From assembly GCA_045601525.1 (NCBI GenBank), contig JAZRZR010000091.1:1-29043 (forward strand): DNA of 29,043 nt, read 5' to 3'. Below are positions 15,746 through 24,730 of this stretch, piece by piece (within the stretch, counting starts at the first letter, position 1; each line of letters opens with the position of its first letter). The notes below the pieces were generated by a model, which saw nothing but the letters and a program-made list of their open reading frames with translations, ran no database searches and was not told the DNA's origin. A program made the position numbers and the translations under genes. Source of the DNA: SIG565 sp045601525. GTDB lineage: Bacteria > Bacillota > Clostridia > Oscillospirales > Acutalibacteraceae.

Positions 15746-16603
15746 ATGCGTTTCTTCTTTAAGAGCCGACAATTCAAAATAGGAGCCGGCATTTTAGCAA
15801 TACTTATCGTTATTTCGATTATTGCACGGCTTGCAGGCAACGCTATTGCACCCCAATCAAGCATTGTGGGTGCCCTTGTTGCGCCTTTTCAAAAAATGGT
15901 TACCTCTGTTTCCAACGGCATAAAAGATTTCGGCAAGAAAATTTCGGATAACAGTACCTTGATTTTAGAAAACAACCAACTTAAAGAGCAAATCAATTCT
16001 CTTAACAACACTGTTGCCGAATATGAAAAAATCAAGGCGGAAAACGAGTTTTATAAAGATTATCTTGAAATTAAAGATGCTCATCCCGATTACACCTTTT
16101 GCGATGCTACGGTAATTTCAAGGGACTCGACAGATAAATTTGAAGCCTTCACCATTGATGCTGGCTCACTTTCGGGCGTTAGTGCCTTTGACCCCGTTAT
16201 TACAAGCGGAGGACTTGTGGGCTATGTAAGTGAGGTTGGACTTACTACGAGCAAGGTTACCACCTTGCTTTCAAGTGGTATTTCAATCGGTGCAGTTGAC
16301 TCGAGAACCGGAGACGCCGGCGTTGTTGGGGGCACCCTTGATTTTGCTGAAAAGGGTCACACTCGTATGTACAACATACAGCGCTCCTCAAGCGTTGCTA
16401 TCGGCGACTATATTGTTACCTCGGGTAGCGGTGTTTTCCCCTCGGGCTTGCTTATTGGAAAAATCGTAAACATTTCACAGGAAAAATACAACACCTCCCT
16501 CTTTGCTGAACTTGAGCCCTTTGTAGATGTGAGTGAGTTAAGAGGCGTTATGGTGCTTACCGATTTTGACGGTAAAACCCAAATAAAAGCGGAGGAAAAG
16601 TAA
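15746..16603 (+). CDS. mreC: Rod shape-determining protein MreC
   Basis: MreC is the extracytoplasmic scaffold of the elongasome. The 285-residue protein has a short basic N-terminus, one membrane helix (about 12-32) and a coiled coil (about 65-100, with LILENNQLKEQINSLNN). The beta-rich MreC domain has the typical ITSGGLVGYVSEV and TSGSGVFPSGLLIGKI. The ribosome site is AGGTGAT. It starts 9 bp after mreB, and its stop codon overlaps the mreD start (TAATG). Confidence 0.95.
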   Translation: MRFFFKSRQFKIGAGILAILIVISIIARLAGNAIAPQSSIVGALVAPFQKMVTSVSNGIKDFGKKISDNSTLILENNQLKEQINSLNNTVAEYEKIKAENEFYKDYLEIKDAHPDYTFCDATVISRDSTDKFEAFTIDAGSLSGVSAFDPVITSGGLVGYVSEVGLTTSKVTTLLSSGISIGAVDSRTGDAGVVGGTLDFAEKGHTRMYNIQRSSSVAIGDYIVTSGSGVFPSGLLIGKIVNISQEKYNTSLFAELEPFVDVSELRGVMVLTDFDGKTQIKAEEK

Positions 16604-17100
16604 TGACAAAAAGGGTTGTTACATTGCAAGGCGCTTGTTATGCTGCGCTTTTTGTGCTTTTGTTTTTTCTTACCTACACCCCCTCTTCTTTTTTAAGAAT
16701 AGGCAACGCCATACCTTTTTTGTTTGTGGCGGCAGTTGTTTGTGTGGCATTTTATTATAACGCTTGGCTTGGATTTGTTTCCGGCCTTATAAGTGGTTTG
16801 TTTTGTGATGCTGTTTCCTCTCAACCCTCGGGCTTTAATATGGTTTTATTGGCCCTTATAGGTTTTTTGGTTGGGGTTTTGGTTAAGTTCTATGTAAACA
16901 AAAATATTTTTTCAATATCGGCTCTTTCCCTGTTATGTGCCAGTGTGTATTTCTTTGCCGATTGGCTAATTTCCTTTTTAAGTGATACGCCCGATAGTTT
17001 TGAACTTTTGCTCTTTTACGCTGTACCAAGCGCAGTTTATTCGGCTTTGTTTATTATTCCATTTTATTTTTTAGGCAAACTTATAAATAAGATTAACTGA
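16603..17100 (+). CDS. mreD: Rod shape-determining protein MreD
   Basis: MreD is the polytopic membrane partner of MreC. The 165-residue protein has about five hydrophobic helices, including YNAWLGFVSGLISGLFCDAV, a stretch typical of MreD. The ATG overlaps the mreC TAA by one base, with GGAGG 7 nt upstream inside mreC. Sequence conservation in MreD is low, so the call rests on size, topology and position. Confidence 0.92.
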   Translation: MTKRVVTLQGACYAALFVLLFFLTYTPSSFLRIGNAIPFLFVAAVVCVAFYYNAWLGFVSGLISGLFCDAVSSQPSGFNMVLLALIGFLVGVLVKFYVNKNIFSISALSLLCASVYFFADWLISFLSDTPDSFELLLFYAVPSAVYSALFIIPFYFLGKLINKIN

Positions 17101-17129
17101 TTTTTAACCTTTTGAAAGGATGTGAGAAA

Positions 17130-19106
17130 ATGCCCTTTAAGAAAAACCGACACCCTTATGTTACTGTTTTGTCGGTCTTGCTTGCTCTTACTATATTCAT
17201 ATATTCCTTTAGGCTTTTCTCTATCCAACTTGTAAACCGAGAAAAGTACAATGCGGGAGCCTCGGGAATTACCACTCGTACCGCCTCTATTCCGGCCGCG
17301 CGTGGTGAAATTCTGGATTGCAACGGCAGGAAAATTGCCGTTAACCGAGATGGCTACGATGTTGTGCTTAACAGCGCATATCTCGATAAAAAGAATATAA
17401 ATTCACTTCTTAAAAATCTTATTTCTCTTTGTGAGGAATATGGCGACGAATATGTTGACAATTTACCTATCACAAAATCGGGTGTTCCCGAATTTGAGGG
17501 AAACAACGCCGCCCGTGCTAAACTCATTAAATTTTTAGGGCTTGCCGATTACGCCACCGCTAACGACTGTTTCTTAAGGCTTGTTGAAAAATATCAACTT
17601 GAAGCCTTTGACGATTCTTTGGCACGCAAAATTATGGGTGTGCGTTATTCTATGGACAGTGCGGGTTTTGGCATTTCTTATCCTTATACCTTTGCCGAAG
17701 ATGTCGGTTCTGCCTTAATGCTAAAAATCAGTGAAACCCATATGATTTTAAGCGGTGTTACCATAGAAATTACGCCTTACCGAGAATATACCGTTTCCAC
17801 CCTCGCTCCTCACCTTATAGGCAAGATAGGTCCTATTTATGAGGAAGAATGGGAGGAATATCGTGATAAGGGTTATTCCTATAACGATAAGATTGGTAAA
17901 AGTGGTATTGAGGCTTGGGCAGAAGAGTATTTGCACGGCATTGATGGAGAAATAACCTATAAGATTGATAGCCACGGCAATATTTTATCGAGCGAGGTTA
18001 CAAAGGAGCCCATTCAAGGCAAAACAGTTATGCTCACCCTCGATAAAAGCCTTCAACTTGCAGCTCAAAACTCACTTCAAACCACCATTACGGATTTACA
18101 GTCACAAGGCAACGGAGTTACCGGCGGCGCATTAGTTGTTATGGATGTTGCAACGGGCGGAATTTTAGCCTCGGCCAACTACCCGTCCTACGACCTTAAC
18201 ACCCTATCCCAAGAATATGATGCTTTGGTTTCAGATACCAAATACACCCCATTGCTTGACCGTGCCTTCCAAGGCATTTATCCGATTGGCTCAACCGTAA
18301 AACCGCTTGTTGCTATTGCCGCTATGCAAAACGGCAAATACAATGCGGGCGAAATTATCAAGTGTGTTAGAACATATAAATATTTTGCTGACTATCAGCC
18401 TGAATGTATGCACTACCACGGTGATATGATGTTAAATGCCGCTCTTGCCCGTTCTTGCAACTATTTCTTCTATGAACTTGGCCGAAGAATTGGCATCAAC
18501 TCATTAAATCAATATTTTAAGGACTATGGCCTCGGTGTTAAAACGGGGGTTGAAATCAACGATAGTAGTGGCTTACTCGTTGAATTTGAAAGCGATTCGG
18601 GTAACACTATTCAGGTGGCTATCGGTCAACTTAATGCCTTCACCCCGTTACAATTGGCAAGTTACACCGCAACCGTTGCGAACGGCGGCACAAGATATAA
18701 AGCAACCCTTATTGACGGTATTGTTTCTCCCGATAAAAACGAAACCTTCTTCGAACTTAAGCCCTCCCCCCTTAAAGAAAACTATATTGAGGATAATATT
18801 TTATCGGCAGTTAAAGAGGGTATGCTCTCGGTTACTACCGACGGTACAGGTAGTACCGTATTTTCAGATTACCCGATACAAATAGGCGGTAAAACAGGTA
18901 CGGCTCAAGCAACAAAGGGAGCCGAGCATAGCGTATTTATTGCCTTTGCACCATACGACAACCCCGAAATCGTAGTTTCCCTTGTGCTTGAGCACGCCAA
19001 CTCTACTTTTTCGGCCACATCGGTAGCCCGTCAGGTGCTTGATGAGTATTTCTTTGGTACAAGCAGTATCGATAAAAATGTTTTGCCATACGAGGTGCTC
19101 GAATAA
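17130..19106 (+). CDS. mrdA: Class B penicillin-binding protein, MrdA (PBP2)-type transpeptidase
   Basis: This D,D-transpeptidase cross-links peptidoglycan in the elongation machinery. The 658-residue protein has a cytoplasmic start, one membrane anchor (about 10-30) and a PBP dimerisation domain with AARGEILDCNGRKIA. The transpeptidase domain carries all three active-site motifs: S388TVK (nucleophile Ser388), S442CN and K588TG. The ATG at 17130 was chosen over a TTG at 17112 because AAAGGA lies between them at good spacing and MPFKKNRH is a normal cytoplasmic start. It lies 29 bp downstream of mreD, supporting an mreBCD-mrdA unit. RodA is not in the window. Confidence 0.95.
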   Translation: MPFKKNRHPYVTVLSVLLALTIFIYSFRLFSIQLVNREKYNAGASGITTRTASIPAARGEILDCNGRKIAVNRDGYDVVLNSAYLDKKNINSLLKNLISLCEEYGDEYVDNLPITKSGVPEFEGNNAARAKLIKFLGLADYATANDCFLRLVEKYQLEAFDDSLARKIMGVRYSMDSAGFGISYPYTFAEDVGSALMLKISETHMILSGVTIEITPYREYTVSTLAPHLIGKIGPIYEEEWEEYRDKGYSYNDKIGKSGIEAWAEEYLHGIDGEITYKIDSHGNILSSEVTKEPIQGKTVMLTLDKSLQLAAQNSLQTTITDLQSQGNGVTGGALVVMDVATGGILASANYPSYDLNTLSQEYDALVSDTKYTPLLDRAFQGIYPIGSTVKPLVAIAAMQNGKYNAGEIIKCVRTYKYFADYQPECMHYHGDMMLNAALARSCNYFFYELGRRIGINSLNQYFKDYGLGVKTGVEINDSSGLLVEFESDSGNTIQVAIGQLNAFTPLQLASYTATVANGGTRYKATLIDGIVSPDKNETFFELKPSPLKENYIEDNILSAVKEGMLSVTTDGTGSTVFSDYPIQIGGKTGTAQATKGAEHSVFIAFAPYDNPEIVVSLVLEHANSTFSATSVARQVLDEYFFGTSSIDKNVLPYEVLE

Positions 19107-19136
19107 TTGACAAATACCTATATATTATGATATTAT
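19107..19136 (+). promoter_or_regulatory. Sigma-A promoter of the mgsA-family gene
   Basis: Perfect TTGACA (19107-19112) begins immediately after the mrdA stop. With an 18-bp spacer it faces TATTAT (19131-19136). A perfect TATAAT three bases further on would need a 21-bp spacer. The arrangement suggests that the MgsA-family gene, and perhaps hisS-aspS, is transcribed independently of mrdA. Confidence 0.6.
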
Positions 19137-19174
19137 AATTGGTGATAATTTTAATTTTTCAAGGAGTGTATTAA

Positions 19175-19576
19175 ATGAACATAGCAATAATCGCACACGA
19201 CGCAAAAAAAGAATTGATGGTGCAATTTTGTATTGCCTATTGCGGAATTTTAAGCAAGCACACCCTGCTTGCCACAGGTACTACGGGCAAGCTTGTTTCG
19301 GAAAATACAGGCCTTAAGATAGTTAAGTTTTTAGGCGGTGCTCAGGGCGGTGAACAGCAGATTGCTTCACGCATCAGCTGTGATGAGGTTGACCTTTTGC
19401 TCTTCTTCCGTGACCCTCTTACTGCAAAACCCACCGAGCCCGACGAAAAGGTGCTTTTAAGCCTTTGCGATGTTCATAATATCCCATTTGCCACCAATAT
19501 TGCCACCGCTGAAATGCTTATCCACGGTCTTGAACGCGGTGACCTTGATTGGCGCGAATATATGCATAAAAACTAA
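19175..19576 (+). CDS. mgsA: Methylglyoxal synthase family protein with altered active site
   Basis: Methylglyoxal synthase converts dihydroxyacetone phosphate to methylglyoxal and phosphate as a glycolytic bypass. The 133-residue protein has the MGS fold signatures IAHD (His8), ATGTTGKL (phosphate-binding), FFRDPL (Asp80) and IPFATNIATAE. Two positions conserved in E. coli and B. subtilis differ. The catalytic Asp of GGDQQ (E. coli Asp71) is Glu60 in GGEQQ. The His of the PHxPD segment (E. coli His98) is Thr87 in PTEPD. Asp90 (E. coli Asp101) is kept. Activity may therefore be reduced or altered. AAGGAG lies 8 nt before the ATG. Family membership is clear, but catalytic activity is not. Confidence 0.85.
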   Translation: MNIAIIAHDAKKELMVQFCIAYCGILSKHTLLATGTTGKLVSENTGLKIVKFLGGAQGGEQQIASRISCDEVDLLLFFRDPLTAKPTEPDEKVLLSLCDVHNIPFATNIATAEMLIHGLERGDLDWREYMHKN

Positions 19577-19582
19577 ATTCCT

Positions 19583-19604
19583 AATCCAGCCGTTTGGCTG
19601 GATT
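19583..19604 (+). terminator. Weak terminator or attenuator-like hairpin between mgsA and hisS
   Basis: A perfect 9-bp stem AATCCAGCC / GGCTGGATT with a GTTT loop follows the mgsA-family stop by 6 bp. The tract after it (TGTGACCTTTG) is poor in T, so termination would be inefficient. The hisS ribosome site is only about 10-20 bp downstream, and no separate hisS promoter or T-box is visible, which argues for read-through. Confidence 0.45.
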
Positions 19605-19629
19605 TGTGACCTTTGAAAGAGAGATAAAT

Positions 19630-20934
19630 ATGGCTGAAATTATAAAGGCTGTCAAGGGTACCAACGATGTTTTGCCTGAAGACAGTTATAAATGGCAATT
19701 TTTAGAACAAACCTTGCTTAATACTGCGTCCCTTTACGGATACAAGGAAATTCGTATCCCTGTTTTTGAACACACCGAGGTTTTTTCACGCGGCGTGGGA
19801 GACACTACTGATGTGGTGCAAAAGGAAATGTACACATTCGAGGATAAGGGCGGCCGCAGTATAACTCTTCGCCCCGAATTCACCGCAGGTGTTGTAAGAA
19901 GTGCTATTGAAAACGGCCTTACAAACGGCGTTTTACCCGTTAAGGCTTGTTATATCGGCGGTTGCTACCGCTATGAAAAACCGCAGGCAGGAAGGCTTCG
20001 CGAATTCCATCAATTCGGCACCGAGTGTATAGGCGCCGCAACGGCTGCTGCCGATGCCGAAACCATTAGCCTTGCAAATCAAGTGCTTACCGATTTGGGT
20101 CTAATTGATTTCTCGCTCGAAATCAATTCAATCGGTTGTCCCGTTTGCCGTGCCGAATATACAAAGGCATTAAAGGCGTATTTTGCCGCCAACACAGACA
20201 CACTTTGCGGCACCTGTAATGAGCGTCTTGACCGCAACCCCTTGCGCATACTTGACTGTAAGTCGCCCGTTTGCAAGGATGTTGCAAAAGACGCACCCGT
20301 TGTGCTTGATTTTTTGTGTGATGAGTGTAAAGAGCACTTTGAAACTCTAAAGGCACACCTTGATGCCGCCGAAATTAAATATACCGTTAACCCCCGTATT
20401 GTGCGTGGGCTTGACTATTATACAAAAACCGTTTTTGAATTTGTATCAGGTGACATCGGCGCTCAATCAACAATTTGCGGCGGTGGTCGATATGATGGCC
20501 TTATCGCGCAACTTGGCGGACCCGCCGTGCAATCGGTAGGTTTCGCTATGGGTCTTGAGCGAATTATGATGGTTATGGAAGCCCAAGAAACTCCCTTTCC
20601 TGATAAAACCACCTGTGATATTTACTTTGCCGGTTTGGGCGAGGCCGCAAGCATTGAGGCAACCCGTCTTTGTGCTTTGTTAAGGCGAGAGGGTTTTGAA
20701 GCCCTTTCGGATATTTCGGGCCGAGGTCTTAAGCCCCAAATGAAATACGCCAATAAATTAGGTGCCAAGTTCACCGCCGTTATCGGCGATGATGAACTTA
20801 ACAAAGGAATAATTCGTATTAAAAATATGGCAAACGGCACCGAAAAAGAAGTCGAGCTTGGAAATATCGTTGAAGAATTCTATTCACTTATGAACGATTT
20901 GGCTTTTGATAATCTTTCGGATTCGATTTTTTAG
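19630..20934 (+). CDS. hisS: Histidyl-tRNA synthetase
   Basis: This class II aminoacyl-tRNA synthetase charges tRNA-His. The 434-residue protein has KGTNDVLP near the start and LRPEFTAGVVR and YRYEKPQAGRLREFHQFG in the motif 2 area. The histidine signatures RGLDYYTKTVFEF and GGGRYDGL follow, then a C-terminal anticodon-binding domain with IRIKNMANGTEKEV. The ATG at 19630 (MAEIIKAVKGT) was chosen over an upstream alternative start at 19594 because AAGAGAG lies just before it and synthetases of this family begin close to the KGTxD motif. It is 11 bp upstream of aspS, the usual hisS-aspS pairing. Confidence 0.97.
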   Translation: MAEIIKAVKGTNDVLPEDSYKWQFLEQTLLNTASLYGYKEIRIPVFEHTEVFSRGVGDTTDVVQKEMYTFEDKGGRSITLRPEFTAGVVRSAIENGLTNGVLPVKACYIGGCYRYEKPQAGRLREFHQFGTECIGAATAAADAETISLANQVLTDLGLIDFSLEINSIGCPVCRAEYTKALKAYFAANTDTLCGTCNERLDRNPLRILDCKSPVCKDVAKDAPVVLDFLCDECKEHFETLKAHLDAAEIKYTVNPRIVRGLDYYTKTVFEFVSGDIGAQSTICGGGRYDGLIAQLGGPAVQSVGFAMGLERIMMVMEAQETPFPDKTTCDIYFAGLGEAASIEATRLCALLRREGFEALSDISGRGLKPQMKYANKLGAKFTAVIGDDELNKGIIRIKNMANGTEKEVELGNIVEEFYSLMNDLAFDNLSDSIF

Positions 20935-20945
20935 GAGATGTTTTT

Positions 20946-22727
20946 ATGAAACTTGATAGAATGGACGGCGCAAAGCGCACCCATTATTGCGGTGTTTTGC
21001 GTAGCGAGGATATAGGCAAAACCGTTACCCTTACAGGTTGGGTTCAACGCCAGCGCGACCTTGGCGGCCTTATTTTCATTGATTTGCGCGACCGCACAGG
21101 CATTGTTCAACTTGCCTTCGATGATACCACCGACAAAGCAGTTTTCGCAAAAGCCTTTGAGGTTAGAAGCGAGTTCGTGCTTATGGTAGATGGTACAGTT
21201 AGAGCAAGAAGTGCCGTTAATAAGGAAATCCCCACAGGCGAAATCGAAATCGAGGTTACCACACTTAAAATTTTGGGCCGTGCTCAAACTCCACCCTTTG
21301 AAATTTTGCCCAACACCGAAACAAAGGAAGATTTGCGCCTTAAATACCGTTTTCTCGATTTGCGCAGAAGCAACTTGCAGCAAAACATTATGCTTCGCCA
21401 CAAGATAACCAAGGTTACCCGTGATTATTTTGATGAAAACGGCTTCATCGAAATCGAAACACCCACCCTTATTAAATCTACACCCGAGGGCGCTCGTGAC
21501 TATCTTGTTCCCTCTCGTATTCACCCGGGCAGTTTCTTTGCGTTGCCGCAATCACCCCAAATGTATAAGCAACTGCTTATGGTTTCAGGTTTTGACCGCT
21601 ATATGCAAATCGCCCGTTGCTATCGTGATGAAGATTTGCGTGCCGACCGTCAGCCCGAATTTACACAGATTGACCTTGAGATGTCGTTTGTGGATATGGA
21701 GGATGTTCTTTCAATCGGCGAGGGCTTTATAAAGCGTCTTTTCAAAGAGGTGCTTAACACCGATATTACCACACCTGTTCCCCGCCTTACCTATACCGAG
21801 GCTATGGAAAGTTACGGTTCGGACAAGCCCGACACCCGTTTTGATATGAAAATCACCGATATTTCTTCGGTAGTGGAAAATTGTGGCTTTGGCGTTTTTG
21901 CCGATACCGTTAAAAACGGCGGTACTGTTCGTGCAATAAATGCAAAGGGTGCGGCTGATACTTACACCCGTAAAGAAATCGATAAATTAACCGAGGAAGC
22001 TAAGGGTATCGGCGCTAAGGGTCTTGCCTTTATCCGTTGGATTGAGGATGTTCCGACCTGCTCTTTCTCTAAATTCCTAACCGAAGAAGAAATGCAGGAA
22101 ATTATCCGTCTTACAAGTGCCGAAAAGGGCGACGTTGTGCTCTTCTGTGCCGACCGCAAGAAAACCGTTCTTTCGGTGCTTGGCGCCTTGCGCTTAACCG
22201 TTGCTAAACGCCTTGGTATTATTCCTGACACCTATAATTTCCTTTGGATAACCGAATTCCCCTTCTTCGAATATAACGAGGAAACAGGCAACTGGGATGC
22301 AATGCACCATCCCTTTACATCACCTCTTGATGAGTGTGTGCAGTATCTTGATAGCGCACCCGAAAAGGTTTTCGCAAAAGCATACGATTTAGTGCTTAAC
22401 GGCGTTGAGCTTTCTTCGGGCTCTATCCGTATTACCGACCCCGAGCTTCAAAACAAAATGTTCTCGGCTTTGGGATTAAGTGATGAAGAGGCTCACGAGA
22501 AATTCGGCTTCTTGACCGACGCTTTCCGTTTCGGCGCTCCTCCTCACGGTGGTATGGGTATCGGTCTTGACCGCCTTGTTATGCTTATGTGCGGTGCCGA
22601 TAATTTGCGTGATGTTATCGCGTTCCCCAAGGTTTCAAACTCAAGCGAACTTATGTCGGGCGCACCCGGTACTGTTGATGAAAAACAACTTTCCGAGTTA
22701 TCAATTAAAACTATAAAAGCAGAATAA
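20946..22727 (+). CDS. aspS: Aspartyl-tRNA synthetase (bacterial type)
   Basis: This class II synthetase charges tRNA-Asp. The 593-residue protein has an N-terminal OB-fold anticodon domain (about 1-110, GWVQRQRDLGGLIFIDLRDR), motif 2 (RCYRDEDLRADRQPEF), a GAD insertion domain and motif 3 (GMGIGLDRLVMLM). Leu39 occupies the position of E. coli Leu30, where tRNA-non-discriminating bacterial enzymes typically carry His. This hints at a discriminating AspRS that does not mischarge tRNA-Asn. AGGAG overlaps the hisS stop codon, and the ATG is 8 nt further. A hairpin terminator follows 6 bp after the stop. Confidence 0.97.
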   Translation: MKLDRMDGAKRTHYCGVLRSEDIGKTVTLTGWVQRQRDLGGLIFIDLRDRTGIVQLAFDDTTDKAVFAKAFEVRSEFVLMVDGTVRARSAVNKEIPTGEIEIEVTTLKILGRAQTPPFEILPNTETKEDLRLKYRFLDLRRSNLQQNIMLRHKITKVTRDYFDENGFIEIETPTLIKSTPEGARDYLVPSRIHPGSFFALPQSPQMYKQLLMVSGFDRYMQIARCYRDEDLRADRQPEFTQIDLEMSFVDMEDVLSIGEGFIKRLFKEVLNTDITTPVPRLTYTEAMESYGSDKPDTRFDMKITDISSVVENCGFGVFADTVKNGGTVRAINAKGAADTYTRKEIDKLTEEAKGIGAKGLAFIRWIEDVPTCSFSKFLTEEEMQEIIRLTSAEKGDVVLFCADRKKTVLSVLGALRLTVAKRLGIIPDTYNFLWITEFPFFEYNEETGNWDAMHHPFTSPLDECVQYLDSAPEKVFAKAYDLVLNGVELSSGSIRITDPELQNKMFSALGLSDEEAHEKFGFLTDAFRFGAPPHGGMGIGLDRLVMLMCGADNLRDVIAFPKVSNSSELMSGAPGTVDEKQLSELSIKTIKAE

Positions 22728-22733
22728 AAAACT

Positions 22734-22761
22734 CCTGCGGTGTATATCACCGCAGGTATTT
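22734..22761 (+). terminator. Rho-independent terminator after aspS
   Basis: A perfect 9-bp GC-rich stem CCTGCGGTG / CACCGCAGG (22734-22742 with 22748-22756) has a TATAT loop and is followed by TATTTCTCT. The T-tract is interrupted but the stem is strong. Confidence 0.8.
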
Positions 22762-22811
22762 CTCTATAAAAACATACATATTATCTATAAAGTTTTTAAT
22801 TAGGAGTTACT

Positions 22812-23318
22812 ATGTCAGAATTAGCTAATAACATTGCCTCTTGGTTTCAAGGTCTTGGCTTTCCCCGTGAAATAGTTGCATTTTTAGTTTCAATGTTACC
22901 GATTGTTGAGCTGCGAGGTGGTTTGCCCGTTGCCTCTATTATGGGTATTGATTACCTTCCTGCACTGCTTATTTGTATGGTTGGTAACTTTTTCCCCATA
23001 CCTTTTATTCTTTTGCTTATAATTCCCATTTTTAACTGGATGAAAAAGACTAAGCTTTTCTCACCCTTAGTTAACAAGCTTGAAAGCAAAACCCTTTCCA
23101 AAAAGGAAAAGCTTGAAAAGGGAGAGTTTTGGGGACTAATGCTTTTTGTTGGTATCCCCTTGCCTGGCACAGGCGCTTGGACCGGCGCATTACTTGCGGC
23201 TTTGCTCGGTATTAAATTCAAAAAGGCGCTCCTTGCAATAGTTGCGGGTCTGTTTATCGCCGCCGCTATTATGAGTTTTATTTCCTACGGAATTCCGTGG
23301 TTTATAAGTATTTTTTAG
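22812..23318 (+). CDS. COG2426-type small multidrug export family membrane protein
   Basis: This 168-residue integral membrane protein has about four to five hydrophobic segments and two short signature motifs: ELRGGLPVA early and GIPLPGTGAWTGAL late. Both occur in the COG2426 (Sm_multidrug_ex) family and resemble re-entrant loops of DedA/VTT-like proteins. Despite the family name, a drug-export role is poorly supported in general. AGGAG lies about 5 nt before the ATG. It is the first gene after the aspS terminator, and the flippase follows 11 bp downstream, so the two are probably co-transcribed. Confidence 0.85.
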   Translation: MSELANNIASWFQGLGFPREIVAFLVSMLPIVELRGGLPVASIMGIDYLPALLICMVGNFFPIPFILLLIIPIFNWMKKTKLFSPLVNKLESKTLSKKEKLEKGEFWGLMLFVGIPLPGTGAWTGALLAALLGIKFKKALLAIVAGLFIAAAIMSFISYGIPWFISIF

Positions 23319-23329
23319 GTGGGTGTTAA

Positions 23330-24730
23330 GTGAACAAGTACACAAGCCTTGCCAAGAACACTGCAATTTTTGCGATTGGTACCTTTGGCTCGAAAATTCT
23401 ATCCTTTATAATGGTCTTCTTTTATAGCCGTGCTCTCTTAACTTCAGAGTTCGGCTTGCTTGACATTATTATAAATAGCGGTAGTCTTTTGCTGCCGATT
23501 GCAATGCTTGGTATTACAAACTCTATAGTTCGCTTTGGTCTTGATACCGATTATGAAAAGACCGATGTCTTTACAACAGGACTTGTAGCCATCGCCGTGG
23601 GTTTTGGCGCACTGCTTATTTGTTGCCCCTTAATCGCCCTAATAAAAGATTTAAGGCCTTATCTTTTAATTCTTTATGCTCATGTTTTAATGTCGGCCCT
23701 TCGCCATGTTTGCAGTTTTTTTGTTCGTTCTAATAATCAAGTAAAACTCTTTGCGGCCGACAGTATCTTTTCAACTTTTACAACCTGTCTTTTAACCTTT
23801 ATATTCCTTATCCCCTTAAAGATGGGCATTTTCGGTTATTTGCTTGCCATTGTGCTTGCCGATTTTTGCTCGGTGCTTTTCCTTTGCTTTAGAGGAAATA
23901 TATTCAGATATATCGGTTTCAAGAAGCGCAATAAGGCAGTAACACGCCAAATGATACGCTTTGCACTTCCTATGATGCCAAACTCGCTTTTATGGTGGGT
24001 TGTTAATGTTTCGGACCGCTATTTTGTAAATTATATGCTTGGTAGCGCCGCTAATGGTCTTTACGCTGTGGCCTATAAGGTGCCAACCATTTTAACCATT
24101 GTTTCTAACATTTTCCTTGATGCTTGGCAAATTTCGGCCGTTACCGAGAATAAGGACAAGTCCCACTCTAAATTTTATAGTGAGATTTTCAAATCTTTTC
24201 AAGGTGCAATTTTTGTGACGGGCAGTTTCTTTATTGTAACCGCAAAACTTATCACCAAAATTTTATTGGATATAAGTTATTATCCCTCTTGGGAGTTTAT
24301 ACCAACACTTATTTTTGCCACCGTTTTTTCTTGTTTTGTTGTTTTTCTCGGAAATATATATCTTGCCGAAAAGAAAAATGTTGCATCACTTATAACCACC
24401 CTTTGCGGTGCGGCGCTCAACCTTATACTTAATGGTCCGTTTATTTTACTCTGGGGCGCTCAAGGTGCGGCAATCGCCACATTGCTTAGTTATTTCTTGG
24501 TTTTCTTGCTTCGTGCTATCCACCTTAATAAACTAAACCGAGAAATGAATTTCTCTTTGATTGCGGTTTTGGTTAATACGGTTATCATGACTGCGCAATG
24601 CTTTATTATGATTTTCGAAATTAAATTTTGGTTGCCATTGCAAATTGTCTGCATAGCTCTTTTGGTGCTAATAAATTATAAATCACTACTTGAACTCATA
24701 AAAAAGGTTATAGATAGAAAAAAGCGATAG
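23330..24730 (+). CDS. Polysaccharide/oligosaccharide flippase, Wzx-like (MOP superfamily)
   Basis: Wzx-type flippases move lipid-linked sugar units across the cytoplasmic membrane for capsule, exopolysaccharide or wall polymers. The 466-residue protein has about 12-14 hydrophobic helices. It has the family-typical N-terminus (KNTAIFAIGTFGSKILSF), the central FALPMMPNSLLWWVVNVSDR segment and LSYFLVFLLRAI in the C-terminal half. The start is GTG at 23330, preceded by AGGTGGGTG. No glycosyltransferases are nearby, so the substrate is unknown. The last codons form part of the bidirectional terminator stem. Confidence 0.88.
   Translation: MNKYTSLAKNTAIFAIGTFGSKILSFIMVFFYSRALLTSEFGLLDIIINSGSLLLPIAMLGITNSIVRFGLDTDYEKTDVFTTGLVAIAVGFGALLICCPLIALIKDLRPYLLILYAHVLMSALRHVCSFFVRSNNQVKLFAADSIFSTFTTCLLTFIFLIPLKMGIFGYLLAIVLADFCSVLFLCFRGNIFRYIGFKKRNKAVTRQMIRFALPMMPNSLLWWVVNVSDRYFVNYMLGSAANGLYAVAYKVPTILTIVSNIFLDAWQISAVTENKDKSHSKFYSEIFKSFQGAIFVTGSFFIVTAKLITKILLDISYYPSWEFIPTLIFATVFSCFVVFLGNIYLAEKKNVASLITTLCGAALNLILNGPFILLWGAQGAAIATLLSYFLVFLLRAIHLNKLNREMNFSLIAVLVNTVIMTAQCFIMIFEIKFWLPLQIVCIALLVLINYKSLLELIKKVIDRKKR

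Noticed and set aside
19107..19139. mgsA promoter read as TTGACA-21-TATAAT, like spoIIE
   Set aside because: Here an 18-bp-spaced TATTAT gives a normal sigma-A promoter and no Spo0A-box-like sequence covers the -35.
19577..19629. T-box leader upstream of hisS
   Set aside because: The gap is too short for a T-box and lacks its conserved bulge sequence; only a 9-bp hairpin is present.
20931..21551. 206-codon minus-strand frame inside aspS
   Set aside because: The aspS frame carries all class II synthetase motifs; the opposite frame has no recognisable domain or start signal.
22762..22811. Promoter for the COG2426-type gene
   Set aside because: TATTAT and TATAAA stretches exist but no acceptable -35 at 16-18 bp was found; a promoter is likely but cannot be placed.
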